A DNA stretch of 64,000 nucleotides from Lineus longissimus (GCF_910592395.1 NC_088322.1:5577431-5641430), one strand, 5' to 3'. Shown: positions 9,308-19,984, counted from the first letter of the stretch. Made by a program: numbers and translations. Notes: a model not told the origin generated them from the letters alone.

Positions 9308-10624
9308 GGGCCATGTAAGTAAAAAAAAGAATTTACCTGCTAGTAGAAGTAAGTAGTAAAAGTATCTACTGGTTAGTATCATACTGAAAGTAAAAGTAAG
9401 TACTTAATTTCATATGAATAAACTTTTACTCTTACTTCACAGCACCTACTTCTGCTAAACTAGTTTCTGCATGTTTATATCCTGAGCTCGCCGCACTCAT
9501 AGCGAGCAGATCCATCACACAAGTTTGGTAATCGGGTTCTTCTGCTCAAACTTTCTTTTGTTCCACAGAGTGCTTGGAGAATAGGGAACCGCCGTTTCAG
9601 TCGGCCAAAACATCTCTCAATTATCACTGTTCCTTGGTAAACACGCGGTTGAATGATTGTTCAACAGGTTCTTTTGGATCTTTGACAGGTGTCATTAACC
9701 AAGGTGCAGTTCCGTTACCTTCATCCCCAAACAGGAGCGCATCAGTCCTGGAACTCATCATGAACTTGCCAACAACGGAGTTCGTCCATGTGCGGCTGTC
9801 ATGAACAGACCCTGGCCATTCAGTAACCACTCTGGTAAACCTCTCACCAGCATCACATGTAGCTGGAACGTTGATCGATGCTGCACCTCTCCAATTAATG
9901 TATTCATCCCCGTGGCGCTTTGGTTTTTGTATCCGGACACGGGTACAATCAAGTGCCCCAATTGTGCAAGGGATCTTGTTTTTATCCTTCCAAGAATCCT
10001 TTGCGCGTTGAATGTCACCCTGGTCCTTGGGAAAGTTTAGCCATTAATCAACTTTTTGCACAATTCCATTCAAAACTTTAGAAAATGTTTTTGAAACTGT
10101 TGACTGAGTCATACCGATATCCTCACCAACACCTTCTTGAAAGCCAGGGTCGCCCACACAACGAAGAAATACATCCATTTGTTGTTTTGCTGATAGGGCG
10201 CCACCTCTAGTTTCTCCTGTCGCATCATCCATAAAGTGTTAAGCCATCCAGAGTACATTTTCCTCATCAAAACGGAACAAAATTCTACATTTCTTCTCTT
10301 CGCAAATTCGCCTCGGGGCATACAACTTGTTTGGCGCGGAATTTGTACAAATGCTGCTATCATAGAAAGTTCCAAGGTTGGTCTGAAGCTACCTTCAAAA
10401 TTTGTAGTATCTACTTGAAAAACTTTAGTCAATAGTCAACTTTATTTATACTGTCTAGTATTTACTATTTTCGGAGTAACTACTGTACTTGTAAATAGTA
10501 CAAACTTTTACTATTAGCAAGTAGTATCTACTAAAACTGTTTACAACATTTTTATTCATACAGAAGGAAGTAAATACTTAAAATGTGAAGTAAAAGTTAG
10601 TACTTCTTTTTCTTCATAAGGCCC
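9308..10624. mobile_element. Harbinger element H2, complete ends, Myb gene deleted
   Basis: A 1317-bp element with inverted termini: left GGGCCATGTAAGTAAAAAAA, right ending TTTTTCTTCATAAGGCCC. It is flanked by ATT at 9305-9307 and 10625-10627. The left part (9480-9555) is the reverse complement of sequence beside the Myb-like gene in H1 (3060-3140). This shows H2 arose from a two-gene parent by deleting the Myb gene. It lies in the intron after the last recognised exon of the peptide gene. Confidence 0.8.
9556..10432 (-). pseudogene. HARBI1-like transposase with DDE triad (H2)
   Basis: The most informative transposase here. The N-terminal half (10232-10044) reads MDDATGETRGGALSAKQQMD... TQSTVSKTFSKVL. 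The catalytic domain continues with GALDCTRVRIQKPKRHGD (first Asp), INVPATCDAGERFTRVVTEW, PGSVHDSRTW (second Asp), DEGNGTAPWLMTPVKDP, and IIERCFGRLKRRFP (Glu). At least two frame changes remain, near 10040 and just before the Glu motif near 9620, so the gene is not functional as it stands. The N-terminal extension (10432-10233) is in a shifted frame. In HARBI1-like proteins this domain cuts and joins DNA at element ends, together with the Myb-like partner. Confidence 0.7.
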
Positions 10625-10860
10625 ATTGGCCTATTCAATGCATAACATACTGGGGGTGGTCATGCATCAAATTTTAATGAAACAGTCTTAGATCGGTGAG
10701 TCAAGAGTATATCACTTGTATCGGGATTCGGAAATCTCGTATTCAAGCGTATTGCCTCACAAGGCCTTTTCACGTCACTAATCCAAAAGTAATCAAGATT
10801 AAATTACGTTGTGTTTTGTATTGGCCAACCGTACTGCGAATTTTGCGAAAACACACTTAC

Positions 10861-11728
10861 CGTTTATATCCACAAACTTTGCAACCAGCGCTTCCGATAA
10901 TTCTCGAGATTCTGCTATTACTTTTGCTAACTCTGAATTTGATAACAAAGGCCTGAAAAGTGATATGAATTGACTTGATAATGGAAAACAGTCACGAGGG
11001 TACCCTGTTTGTGGTTGGTGATGGTTAAATATTAAGTCAATGAAACTGACTGCTACCGTGCACTTGTACAAGGAGTCCAGGATATTCACTCTATGTTTTA
11101 AAGAATGGATTCCAGATTGTTTTATGTGGATGCTTAAAGGGGATTTCGTACAACAAGCAATTCAATCTACTTTTTACCTTTGGTGAAAATGAACCGTCTT
11201 ATTTCTAGTCTAAAAGTGCGGCGCAGATCCATTAGCCTAGGTTCGGCCTGTTGGACATGTGGACAATGGGACTCGCAAAGGGTTCCATTCAGAAATTAGC
11301 GTATGACTTGATGATGCATCAATTGCTTTGATACCGAATGTGCAATGTGAGGGGTAGTTTCGTGTAAAAAAACCAGGAAGGAGGCAAAAGGGTTTCGGGA
11401 TAGGGGCAAAGTGACACTTATTGAAATATTTCGGCCAAAATCTCGGGCAAAAACACATTTGTTGGTGACTTCTAGGGGGCCACCTGCCCTCCTGCCCTTG
11501 CCCCCCCCCCCCCGCGAGCTACGCCGTTGGAAGTGATACCTACCGATCTGATGTGTCTGACAGTGTATGGTGTTTCAATAAGTTTCCTAAATGATCAGTT
11601 CGTTTGCCGAAGCCGTGTCCAAAATCGATTTCGTCCTTAAAACTCCTTTTTGATCTCCGCAAGCTCGGCGAGGCCCGTATTGTGACCACCACAAACGCCA
11701 TACAGAATATATAAAGCGTAATCTTCAT
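10861..11728 (-). CDS. Secreted peptide precursor, PTH-like N-terminal motif (partial, 2 coding exons)
   Basis: A candidate host hormone or neuropeptide gene. Exon 2 (11735-11544) follows an acceptor TTTTATATTTCAG, starts translation at 11728 and ends at donor GATCG|GTAGGT. Exon 3 (10952-10861) has acceptor ATCACTTTTCAG and donor AAACG|GTAAGT. Joining them keeps the frame (CG|G gives Arg62). Residues 1-19 are a hydrophobic signal peptide, with RR at 24-25 and KR at 27-28. The next segment, SFKDEIDFGHGFGKR (29-43), could yield an amidated peptide or begin a longer hormone: E-I-D-F-G-H-G-F-G-K shares E, I, F/L, H, G and K with PTH residues 4-13 at identical spacing. Exon 3 encodes PLLSNSELAKVIAES and an amphipathic helix ending FVDIN. 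The 3' exons were not found. Alternatives are an orcokinin-like (DEID) or PDF-like (NSEL) precursor. Confidence 0.5.
10953..11543 (-). other. Intron of the peptide gene
   Basis: Bounded by GTAGGTATC at 11543 and ...CACTTTTCAG at 10953. It contains a C-rich run near 11502-11512 and no recognised element. Confidence 0.45.
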
Positions 11729-11735
11729 TCTCGCC

Positions 11736-14700
11736 CTGAAATATAAAACACATAGAGATTGGTTGGTAAGTGTGTGCTACTTCAATGAGGCTTCATGTCC
11801 GCCCGTCACGTGACTGATTAAAGGGTAGACCAGAGGGGCTCGTGTCCCCCACTGTAGTAGTGTAAGTGCAGTGTCTTTATATGCCACAGACTGAATAACT
11901 AGGACGGCAGTGGTATTGCGTCACAAAGAATCGTCATGTAACTTGCGTGATCTTCTTGTCACATCGCCCACCATTGCACTCAAATCAAATTCGCAAACGC
12001 CATGAATAAGTCATACAGTTATGTAACATCACCAAGTTCTACCAAGAGTAGAGTAGGAGTGTCACGTGGTGTTCATAATTACGTCATATTTTATATGAAC
12101 ATGTCGTGTGGGATTTACTGCCCTGATTGTCGCACCTGGCGTTTGCGAGCAATGTTGAAACATGTTACATGTGTTGTCAAAGCTCATAACATTGGGCTAT
12201 TTAGTCAGTATAGTGGACTCCAGTCACTGACTATCGATGTTCGCCTAAAATCTTGTAGTACTCACAAACGCAAAATCAAAGCTGCCCTTAGAAATAGGTA
12301 AACACCGGGATATGTATACATTTTATCTGATGAAGCAAATAACAATTTGTTTTATTCTTGATAATCTGGCTCTTCATCTAAAATCTGTATCATCTTCCTT
12401 GTCACTCTGTTCAATTTCAGCTAGTAATTGTCCAAGTTCTACTTGTTGACCTTCATTGTAGTCAATAATTGAGCAGACGGCTATATCGCCAACTCCAAAA
12501 GCAGTGCGCACAGCATTAGCACTGATCCTCTCCCAAGACAAGCTGATCATTTCACGACCTCTCGAAGTTCGATTTGGGTACTTTCCCCTTCATCCTCGGT
12601 GTCACCCAAAACTAGGCTGCTTGAATTATAAGCAGTCAATTGTGACAATTACCCCCAAGGCAGGTTCAGTTTCATGAGATCAAAAGGAAGCGGTTCGTAG
12701 GAAAGACATTATGGGTAAATCCCCTAGCTATTGAATGACAATTGGACAACAATTCCATCTAGAAGTCATGTCCTTTTCATATTGGTATAACAGGAGACAT
12801 TGTGTTTTCCTTGAAATTTTCAGCAGCCTGATACTGGTAATTCCTGAATGACTGTCCCGCTGCTGTTAGGGTAAGAATTGACAACTTCGCTGGATTTTTT
12901 TTTCTTCAAATCAGGCCTGGGTCTGTCCCTGAAGTACATGTAGTCATGACGTACCGCAGTGAAGTGTACATAATTCTCGGTATATGGTACACTGTTATTG
13001 AATTAGCGCATCAATGTCATCAAACGTATTTAGTCGTCTCCACGAATAAGGTGATGACCGCCGGCTACGTCTCCCCGGTTTTCGACGTCACGAGATTCTG
13101 TTACTGCGCAGAAATTATCTGCATGTAGGCCTAAATTTTTACGTACGGAATTTCTTTCTCGGTGGATTTAAACCCTTTCGCATGAATACATGAACATGAA
13201 ATGTTCACATATTGAGAAATGATGCATGAACTGTTTGACTTAATGACAAAAACATTCTATACGGCTTCATAAATGAGTGGGCTCGTAATACATTGCTTAC
13301 ATTCGAGCATTGTAGTAATCTGAGGTGTCACTAGCCAGTGGTGATTAGGTCGGCCAAAAAACTAGTTCTTCAATCTCGAGTGCTTACCATGGATACAGAT
13401 GGGCCTACTCTATCCCTATTGCTGCTTGTTCAAATGTCCGAGGTATTTTGTGAAGGGGTAGCTCTGACGATCATTTGAGGAAAATACCAGTTTCTTCTGT
13501 GCACTTACGCGGTGAGCAGGCCCCGCATGCTGTTCATAGCTTATCAGGATGTTGACAGCGACTGGTTCCTGTGAGATTGCACATGTTCTCAAGGTAAAAT
13601 TTCGAGGGCCAAAAACTCGAACAAAAGCCGCAACGAAAGCCAATTTTATATAAAAGTTTGAAATAGTTGTCAGTTGGCTTTCTCAAGGTGATAGGTAGAT
13701 GTGTATGACATTTTTTCACCATTCTTGTTAATCTTGAAGTTATAAGGCAAAAAGGTGAAATTTTTCAAATTTGCGTTAACATACAGGGTGTCAATTGCAT
13801 TGTGCTGCATCAGTCTATGCATGACTGTATGCCTAGACGACGTTAAAACTTGGCTAGATGTATTCTAGAAGTGACAAGCTATTCAGAAATGTATAGGTTT
13901 GTGTGAGAGTAAGGTACTGCCAAGTCTACAGCCGCTGGAACAGGGGTATGCATGAAATGACGTCGCGTAATTTGTTAAGGCAGGAAGGCCTGGCCTCCGC
14001 ACTGGCTAATGAGACCTAATAGGGTATACCTGGGAACGGAAAAAAGAGGTCGGTGACGTAATCGACGTTCACCACCTGTTCTCGAATTTGCCATGATAAA
14101 AGTCAATGATGTACTCATGATGACGTCATTAAGTCGGTCAAATGCTAAGTATCCTTGTTTCCTGAAAATACTCATCCGAGAATAATCAACCGAAAAGAGA
14201 AAAAAGTTACTCTCCAAGCGCTTCGATTGCCTTGCTCACCAGTTGCACAGAATCTCTGAACAGGGTATACACCAAAATATAAAGACAGTCACTAAGGATT
14301 TTACTTATCTCTGTGCAATTTAGCAATCTCGCAGACGCTTTTATTTAATCCTGTCATCAATTATTTAAAGGAGAGTCCTTTTTCTCCCCACATGATTTTT
14401 GTCCATGGCAAGACAGAAAGTTTTGCTCGGAAAAATATCTCAGTTGGGTTAATTTTTTTTTGCACAAGTCACGAAGGCTGATAAAACAAGCAGTCTTTAA
14501 AAAAGACTGAAGGGGTGGTTCGAATTGTGGGCAGGGCAGGGACTGAGGTTTTTGCGCATATGATGGGGGAAATCTGGGCAGGAGTTGTTGAAATGTGATG
14601 TGGTATCATCAGAGGAACCTGTCAAAGATGTTTTCATTATAAATCTATATAGGTAGCAGCGTTCAGGAGAAATTACCGACACACATACTGTATGCATTGA

Positions 14701-14907
14701 ATTAGCTGGCCACGACCAGGAGGTCAAAATAAGCCTTTATTCATCATTATACATGTTCTAGGATGACTGGGGAAATAGACGCATGATCAATTTTAAGACA
14801 ATTTAAGAGAATATACACCAATGAAGTCAATGAATGACGTTATGTATGACATCAATGTATAACAGACTACATTGTGAGGAAAAAAAATTGGAAGCCTTGA
14901 AACTTAC
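11736..14907 (-). other. First intron of the peptide gene (inferred)
   Basis: About 3.2 kb between the donor at 14907 (ATTA|GTAAGTT) and the acceptor at 11736. It carries a pogo-type remnant at 12130-12930. The rest (12940-14900) shows no gene, RNA or clear repeat; short ORFs there look like chance. Confidence 0.4.
12130..12930 (-). mobile_element. Pogo-type transposon remnant A1, internal deletion
   Basis: Inverted relative to the complete copy at 49599-52879. Positions 12650-12930 match that copy's left half (AATTGACAACTTCGCTGGAT end, CATTATGGGTAAATCCCCTA block). Positions 12130-12640 match its right half, including the C-terminal transposase tail and the ATTTTAGGCGAACAT-type segment. The middle is missing. 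No target duplication was identified. Confidence 0.65.
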
Positions 14908-15027
14908 TAATTTCATATGCCGAGTAAACGGAATTAATGACTGCAGTAGCTCCGAAAGTGTTTCTCTGCTGCAGAGCATAGTAAACGGAGGATCATTGCA
15001 TCGTGCAAGAAACGCTGCGAGAGATTG
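14908..15027 (-). other. Non-coding first exon of the peptide gene (predicted)
   Basis: A predicted transcript start at about 15027, in an initiator-like TCCAATC context 32 bp downstream of a TATA box. The exon ends at a good donor, ATTA|GTAAGTT. It contains ATGs that open only short upstream frames. The following acceptor lies 7 nt before the initiator ATG, much as in vertebrate PTH genes, where intron A interrupts the 5' UTR just before the start codon. Confidence 0.35.
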
Positions 15028-15044
15028 GAACCCCTTTCTTTGAT

Positions 15045-15150
15045 GCGAGCCCTTATATACCCTATGCGAGGCTTTTCTGTCTTGATACCGCCCCACTCCG
15101 ACTGCGAGCACGGGGTGATTCCCTTTTTGCGTTCTACGTCATCAACCACG
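15045..15150 (-). promoter_or_regulatory. TATA/CRE/GC-box promoter of the peptide gene (predicted)
   Basis: On the minus strand the order is CRE-like TGACGTAG (15141-15134), GC box GGGGCGG (about 15092-15086), TATATAAG (15059-15052) and an initiator-like site at 15027. The spacing fits a cyclic-AMP-responsive neuroendocrine promoter. No competing ORF occupies the region. Confidence 0.45.
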
Positions 15151-15169
15151 CGGTTTTTTCTTATGCAGA

Positions 15170-15664
15170 AGTTCATTCATATTCGCTCGTAAAACACATA
15201 TAGTACCGCATCTACTTGGCAAAAAATACAATTTGAGCTTACGGGATGTGATTTTATTGACGAACTGCATACATTATACACACAAAAACTTCACCCAAAG
15301 CTGCTGTGCCGGTGATTATTATAGTATAGACTGCTCCTTCATGATTATCTGGTCTGGAACGAGTTGCCACGTTGGAACGGGAAATACATCGTCTCCAATG
15401 TTGGGTGGAAGGGGCAGGTTGTCCTTCTTTGGCCCGCGGCTTCATAAAACGTGCCTATAACTGCCAACGAGGTATCAGGCCTAATAAATGGACGAGTCCA
15501 CTTGATGGGGAGAAGGGGCAACAGGTTTGACTGTGACATATCCCCTCCTTAAAGCAAATTTTGGTTCACATCAAATACTTTATTAATATTTGATATTTAT
15601 TCTCCAACAAAAGAAGCTGTGCACAGTAAAAGTTGTTATATTTTTTCAGCCATAACAGTTAACG
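15170..15664. other. Upstream flank, nothing recognised
   Basis: Lies between the predicted promoter and the Gypsy LTR. Several short ORFs on both strands show no family resemblance. Confidence 0.3.
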
Positions 15665-15801
15665 TGTCAGGCTCTGGACTGACTGTAGTCGACTCGACCT
15701 AACACGAACAAACACGGAGGCAAGCTGACCTTTCAGGTGCCATTTAATACACAACAAAAGAACAACGGTTAGGTATAGAATTAGGAATCACAACCATGAC
15801 A
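15665..15801 (-). repeat. 3' LTR of Gypsy element
   Basis: 137 bp, TGTCAGGCTC...CATGACA on the plus strand. Nearly identical to the 5' LTR except for a short block around 15688-15712. Confidence 0.85.
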
Positions 15802-15815
15802 TCTCCCTTTCTTTA
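15802..15815 (-). other. Polypurine tract
   Basis: Minus strand AAAGAAAGGGAGA ends exactly at the 3' LTR, the usual primer for plus-strand DNA synthesis in LTR elements. Confidence 0.7.
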
Positions 15816-16152
15816 AAGTCCATGACCTAAACATAGATCCCCAAGCAAAAGTATAGTTTCAAACAACATTGACAGATGCAATAACCTGATCGAAAACTGT
15901 CCAGTCCTGAGTCTTTCATTGTCATTGTCTTTAACTACATCCATTAAAACAAATCAACCTTTGTTTAGCACAACTACACATTAACGCAACTAACGATATT
16001 ATTGTAGTAGTAACAAACTGGAACACAGTGCCACCTGTATATACGCATTAAAAAAAATAGCACTAACTAATAAACCTGAAACACTAACTGAATTCCTTAG
16101 TAAGTCACACCCGGACAACATGCGCGCGGTGGTTGTCCCAACTTGAACTTCA

Positions 16153-17446
16153 CAACACATAGTCACGATAGCGAGCAGGTAGACGAACCTGTCTTCCGCT
16201 TACGGTACAACTGGGCAAGCGGTGCGGTGTTACACTAGAGGCTCCCTCTGCGCTCGGACAAATATGCGCTGGCTGATCGCCCGGATCAGAATTGTTATTG
16301 TCCACAATCGGCTCTAAGTCATCATCGTCTCCGGATTCCTGAATTACTGGAGCAGGTTCTGCAGTCTTCCTGAGATGTCTCCTATTTCGCCTTTATTGAC
16401 GACCATCTGCGGTTGCGACGACATAAGACCTAGGGGTCGTATGTTTCTCTAGAACTACCGCCGACCTCCACACTTTGTCGTTTGAGCCACGGACACGTTC
16501 CGAATCATTTGGTGAGAGTTCTGGAAGCGGTTTTGCTCGGTTGTCATAGAACACTTTCTGCTTGTCCTGACGTTTCTGCAATTGTTCCCGTGCATCCACT
16601 ACCACCTTTGGCTTAAGCAGTTCCTATGTAGCTGGTACTTTGGTGCGCAACCGCCTACTCATGAGCAACTATGCAGGGGAGTACCCCATACCTGATACTG
16701 GAGTACTCCTATAAGGGCTATGTATGGATCCTCACGACCCTCCTCGATGGCCTTCTTAATCAATGTCTTGACAGTTCCGACAGTCCTCTCCACCATGCCG
16801 TTAGATTGAGGGTAACCCGGACTACTTGTCACAATTTCAAACCCCCACTCCTTGGCAAATTGCTTACACTTGAAACTGTTGAAAGGCATATTATCAGCGA
16901 CTAGTGTTTTAGGAATCCCATGGCGAGCGAAGGCAGACTTCATTGAAGTTATAACCGTCCCGGCTGTTTTGTCCTTGAGAAGACTGATTTCGGGATATTT
17001 TGAAAAGTAATCCACGATCACCAAGTAATCCACCGATCCTACTGTAAAGATATCAGACGCTAACGTTTCCCACGGACGCTATGGTATTGCATGGGGTTGC
17101 AATAGCTCACGTTGGTTTTTCTTACAAAACTTGGCACAAATTGAGCCTTTGGCTACAAGATCCTCAATGTCCTTCGTCATTCCTGGCCTGTACAGCACAG
17201 GCCTAGCTCTTTTTTGCACTTTTCCCCTCCTAGGTGTCCTTCGTGAATGAGGACCAACATGTCCTTTCTAAGCACAGTTGGCACTAAGAGTCTCTCGCTA
17301 TGAAACAACAACCCATCGGTTTCGTAAATCTCATGACGGACACGCCAATAGCGACGCAGCATGATCGGTACTGACGACTTGTGATCTGGCCAGCCCTTCC
17401 GCACCATTTCCGATAGGGACTTGAGCTCCTCGTCTTCCTTGGTCAC
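16153..17446 (-). pseudogene. Gypsy integrase and pol C-terminus
   Basis: The zinc-binding N-terminal domain is partly visible (17446-17177: VLIHEGHLGGEKCKKE). The catalytic core (17033-16659) has VIVDYFSKYPE (Asp), LVADNMPFNSFKCKQF (second Asp, usually SDNGPQF) and YPQSNGMVERTVGTVKTLI (Glu). The C-terminal part (16605-16393) has KVFYDNRAKPLP and WRSAVVLEKHTTPRSYVV. The frame runs, with one stop, to a basic and acidic tail ending VRLPARYRDYVL near 16153, a common Gypsy pol terminus. The frames are disconnected by indels near 17040-17170 and 16640. Integrase would join element cDNA to the host genome. Confidence 0.75.
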
Positions 17447-17489
17447 TTTCTGAAATTGTTCCTTCTTCTCCGCCGATATGGGCAGGTTT

Positions 17490-18560
17490 CTAACTAAGGC
17501 CTCCTAGTGATGCATCTGATTGTATGGTGGCGGGCTTCTTAACGTCAAAGAATGCCAGCACCGGCTTTCTCGTGAGGGCAGCTTTCAAGTCATGAAGCGC
17601 CTTGTCCTGTTCCGGTCCCCAAACCCAACACGTCTCCTTTCTGAGGAGTACCCTTAACTGTTCTGTGATTGACGACATTATTTGGAATATACGCGGACAA
17701 ATAAGTGACCATCCCTAACAGCCTTTGCAGATCCTTGCAGATCCTTGCGATTTTCTGGCTTCGGCCTTTGAACTATAGCCTCTATTTTCTTGTCATCCGG
17801 CTTAAGGCCATGTTCTGTGACAATGTTACCAACGTATTTGGCTTCACTTTGTCGTAGCTGAATCTTCTGCACATTGAACCTCACATGACTTTCCACAGCT
17901 CGCTCCATCACTTTCCTCAAGACAACATCATGATCATCGTCGTTGTCACCGCCAATAATGAGGTCATCAAAGATAACCTCCACCACATCAATGTCCCAAA
18001 ACACCTTTTCCAGGATTTTCTGGAAAACTTCCGGCGCTGAGGATATGCCAAATGGCAGTCGTTTGAAACGAAATCTTCCAAACGGGATGTTAAATGTGCA
18101 CAGTAACGAACTCTCCGCATCCAACTCTATGTGCCAAAATCCATCCTTAAGATCCAAGATGGAAAAAAACTGTTTTTCCAGTGAACTTGTTTGTTATGTC
18201 CTGCAGTGTTGGAATCATCTGGTGTTCGCGCTTTACTGCCTTATTGAGCCTTTTTGGATCCAAGCACAGACGTAGGCTCCCATTAGACTTTTCCACGACA
18301 ACTAAACTATTTACCCACTCCGTTGGCTGGTCCACTCGTTCAATGATATCATCTTTTTCCAGTTGCTCAAGAGTTTCTTTCAGTTTCTCGCGAAGACTAA
18401 ACGGAACGCGACGTGGTGCATCAATGTGCGGCGGGCACGATTTGTCAATTACAATGTGGTGCTTCCCTGGCAGGTGCCCTCGACCTGAGAAAGCACCCGG
18501 GTATTCCTTGACTAAATCCTCCTTCGTTAACAGTTTCGATACCGACGCAACACGTTTCAC
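17490..18560 (-). pseudogene. Gypsy reverse transcriptase with truncated RNase H
   Basis: RT spans 18560 to about 17680. It has PFSLREKLKETLEQLEKDDI, WVNSLVVVEKSNGSLRLCLD, MDLKDGFWHIELD, FKRLPFGISSAPEVFQ and catalytic VIFDDLIIGG in place of Y-x-DD. A frame break at about 18157 separates the first third. The connection to RNase H is intact up to IQSDASLGG at 17500. Most of the RNase H domain is then missing, because sequence a few dozen bases later already belongs to the pre-integrase linker. This deletion removes the primer-processing activity. Confidence 0.8.
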
Positions 18561-18612
18561 CAGGCTTAACGATCGACAGGCCGATAATCATAATATGGGT
18601 GGCGATTTCGTA

Positions 18613-18996
18613 TCAACCACGTAGAACAGCAGTGTCTGACGCTGGGCTGTCGGTTTGCCCCAACAGGTAAGGAAAAACTTTACCTTCCGGACGAATCTTC
18701 GAATCACCATAGGCTGTAAGCACAGTTGACGTGCCGTCCAACTGTGGTCTGTCACGCAATTTATTGTAAAATGACAAGGGGAGGATATTTGCCTGAGCAC
18801 CTGTGTCCAATTTAAAGTTAATCTTGTTTTTGGTATTTATTACATGTACATCCAAACTACACATCCACGTGTCATCCTTATCGGTCTGCACCATATGTGC
18901 ACCAAGCTCACCCACGAAGAGTTCTTCGAATTCCTCGACGGCGGAACTGCAACTGCGGCCACCTGTGGTGCCACTGGTTTTGGATTGGGACAACAT
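18613..18996 (-). pseudogene. Gypsy aspartic protease
   Basis: Contains FKLDTGAQANILPLSFY, the retropepsin active-site D-T-G with hydrophobic flanks, and downstream LTAYGDSKIRPEGKV. It is in a different frame from both gag and RT, so at least one natural or degenerative frameshift separates them. It would process the gag-pol polyprotein. Confidence 0.75.
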
Positions 18997-19722
18997 TTCC
19001 CAAAGTGATTATATGAGTGGCATCGGTAGCACTCCTTACCATATGCTGGGCACGACCTTGGAGCATGGTTGCTGCCACATTTGGTACAGACAAATTTACG
19101 AGGGGCCCTATTACTGCTAGCTTCTTTTGGTTTCGATTGAAGTGCATGTGCAGACTCGTGCTCAGAAGCTGATTTACCAGCAAATGCCTTCACTTGTTTC
19201 TGGCTGGCTTCGGCAGCCCTGCATGTATCTAATGCCGACTGCAAGGTTAAAACTGGGCTGGACTGGCGCAGCAAACGCTCTCTTAAACGGTTGTCCAGTA
19301 TGCCAAATACCAGTCTGTCCCTTATCATGCTCTCATTTTGATCGCCAAACTCACAACTTCTAGCAAGTGTCCTTAACTCCGTCACAAACTGATCGATGGT
19401 GGCGCCATCTGTCTGAACACAGTTCCAAAACTTATACCGTTCAAAAATCGTATTTTTCCTTTGGTTACAGTGTTCGCCAAACTTTTTAACTATTACCTCA
19501 TATTCCGTCTTATCTTCGTCCGTTCCGTAGACGAAGTTATTGTACATTTCAAGGAGTTCTTCACCGAGACAGTGCAGCAGCGTAGCTATTTTGATCGGGT
19601 CCCCTTTTGCATTGATGCCGATCGCCACCAAATACAACTCAAGCCTTTGTTTTCACCGGCGCCAGTTCTCGCCGAGGGTTCCTTCTAGTTGCAGGGGTTC
19701 GGGAGCTTTTAGTTGCTCCATT
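18850..19722 (-). pseudogene. Gypsy gag with two zinc knuckles
   Basis: The start is MEQLKAPEPLQLEG at 19722, ten bases after the LTR edge region, with one in-frame stop about 20 codons in, where a Trp is expected (NWRR then stop). The capsid part has YNNFVYGTDEDKTEYEVIV and DGATIDQFVTELRTLARSCE. The nucleocapsid holds two knuckles: CTKCGSNHAPRSC and CYRCHSYNHFGKCC, which package RNA. The frame then opens into unrelated sequence where protease takes over in another frame. Confidence 0.8.
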
Positions 19723-19731
19723 CTGACACCA
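19714..19731 (-). other. Primer-binding site
   Basis: Minus strand TGGTGTCAGAATGG starts immediately after the 5' LTR; TGG is complementary to a tRNA 3' CCA end. Confidence 0.7.
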
Positions 19732-19869
19732 TGTCAGGCTCTGGACTGACTGTGGTCGACTCGACTTCAGTCGTAAAAAAGACGGAGGCAAGCTGACCTT
19801 TCAGGTGCCATTTAATACACAACAAAAGAAAAACGGTTAGGTATAGAATTAGGAATCACAACGATGACA
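19732..19869 (-). repeat. 5' LTR of Gypsy element
   Basis: 138 bp, TGTCAGGCTC...GATGACA on the plus strand, the partner of 15665-15801. Confidence 0.85.
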
Positions 19870-19984
19870 TAACTCGCCGGAATAAGCTGTTAATGAAAGT
19901 CCAAGAAACCGGTCAAATGGTTAACTGAACGCGAACACTTCAGGAGTCTTCTTCTTGTTATCAGAGGTTGCTGAATATTGACCT

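Larger units (their letters stand above)
15665..19869 (-). mobile_element. Ty3/Gypsy LTR retrotransposon, complete ends
   Basis: A 4.2-kb element transcribed leftward, with LTRs at 15665-15801 and 19732-19869, both TGTCA...TGACA. A primer-binding site starts right after the 5' LTR and a purine tract precedes the 3' LTR. Domain order is gag with zinc knuckles, protease, RT, a truncated RNase H, integrase: the standard Gypsy order. Flanks TAACG and TAACT match in four of five bases. Stops and frameshifts throughout show it is dead. Confidence 0.85.

Noticed and set aside
9556-10432. Domesticated HARBI1 gene
   Set aside because: It lies within intact transposon ends with target duplication and has frameshifts, so it is transposon-borne and broken.
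12002-12301. 99-codon plus-strand ORF as a gene
   Set aside because: Most of it is the inverted right arm of the pogo-type family, seen also at 31.3-31.5 and 52.5-52.7 kb.
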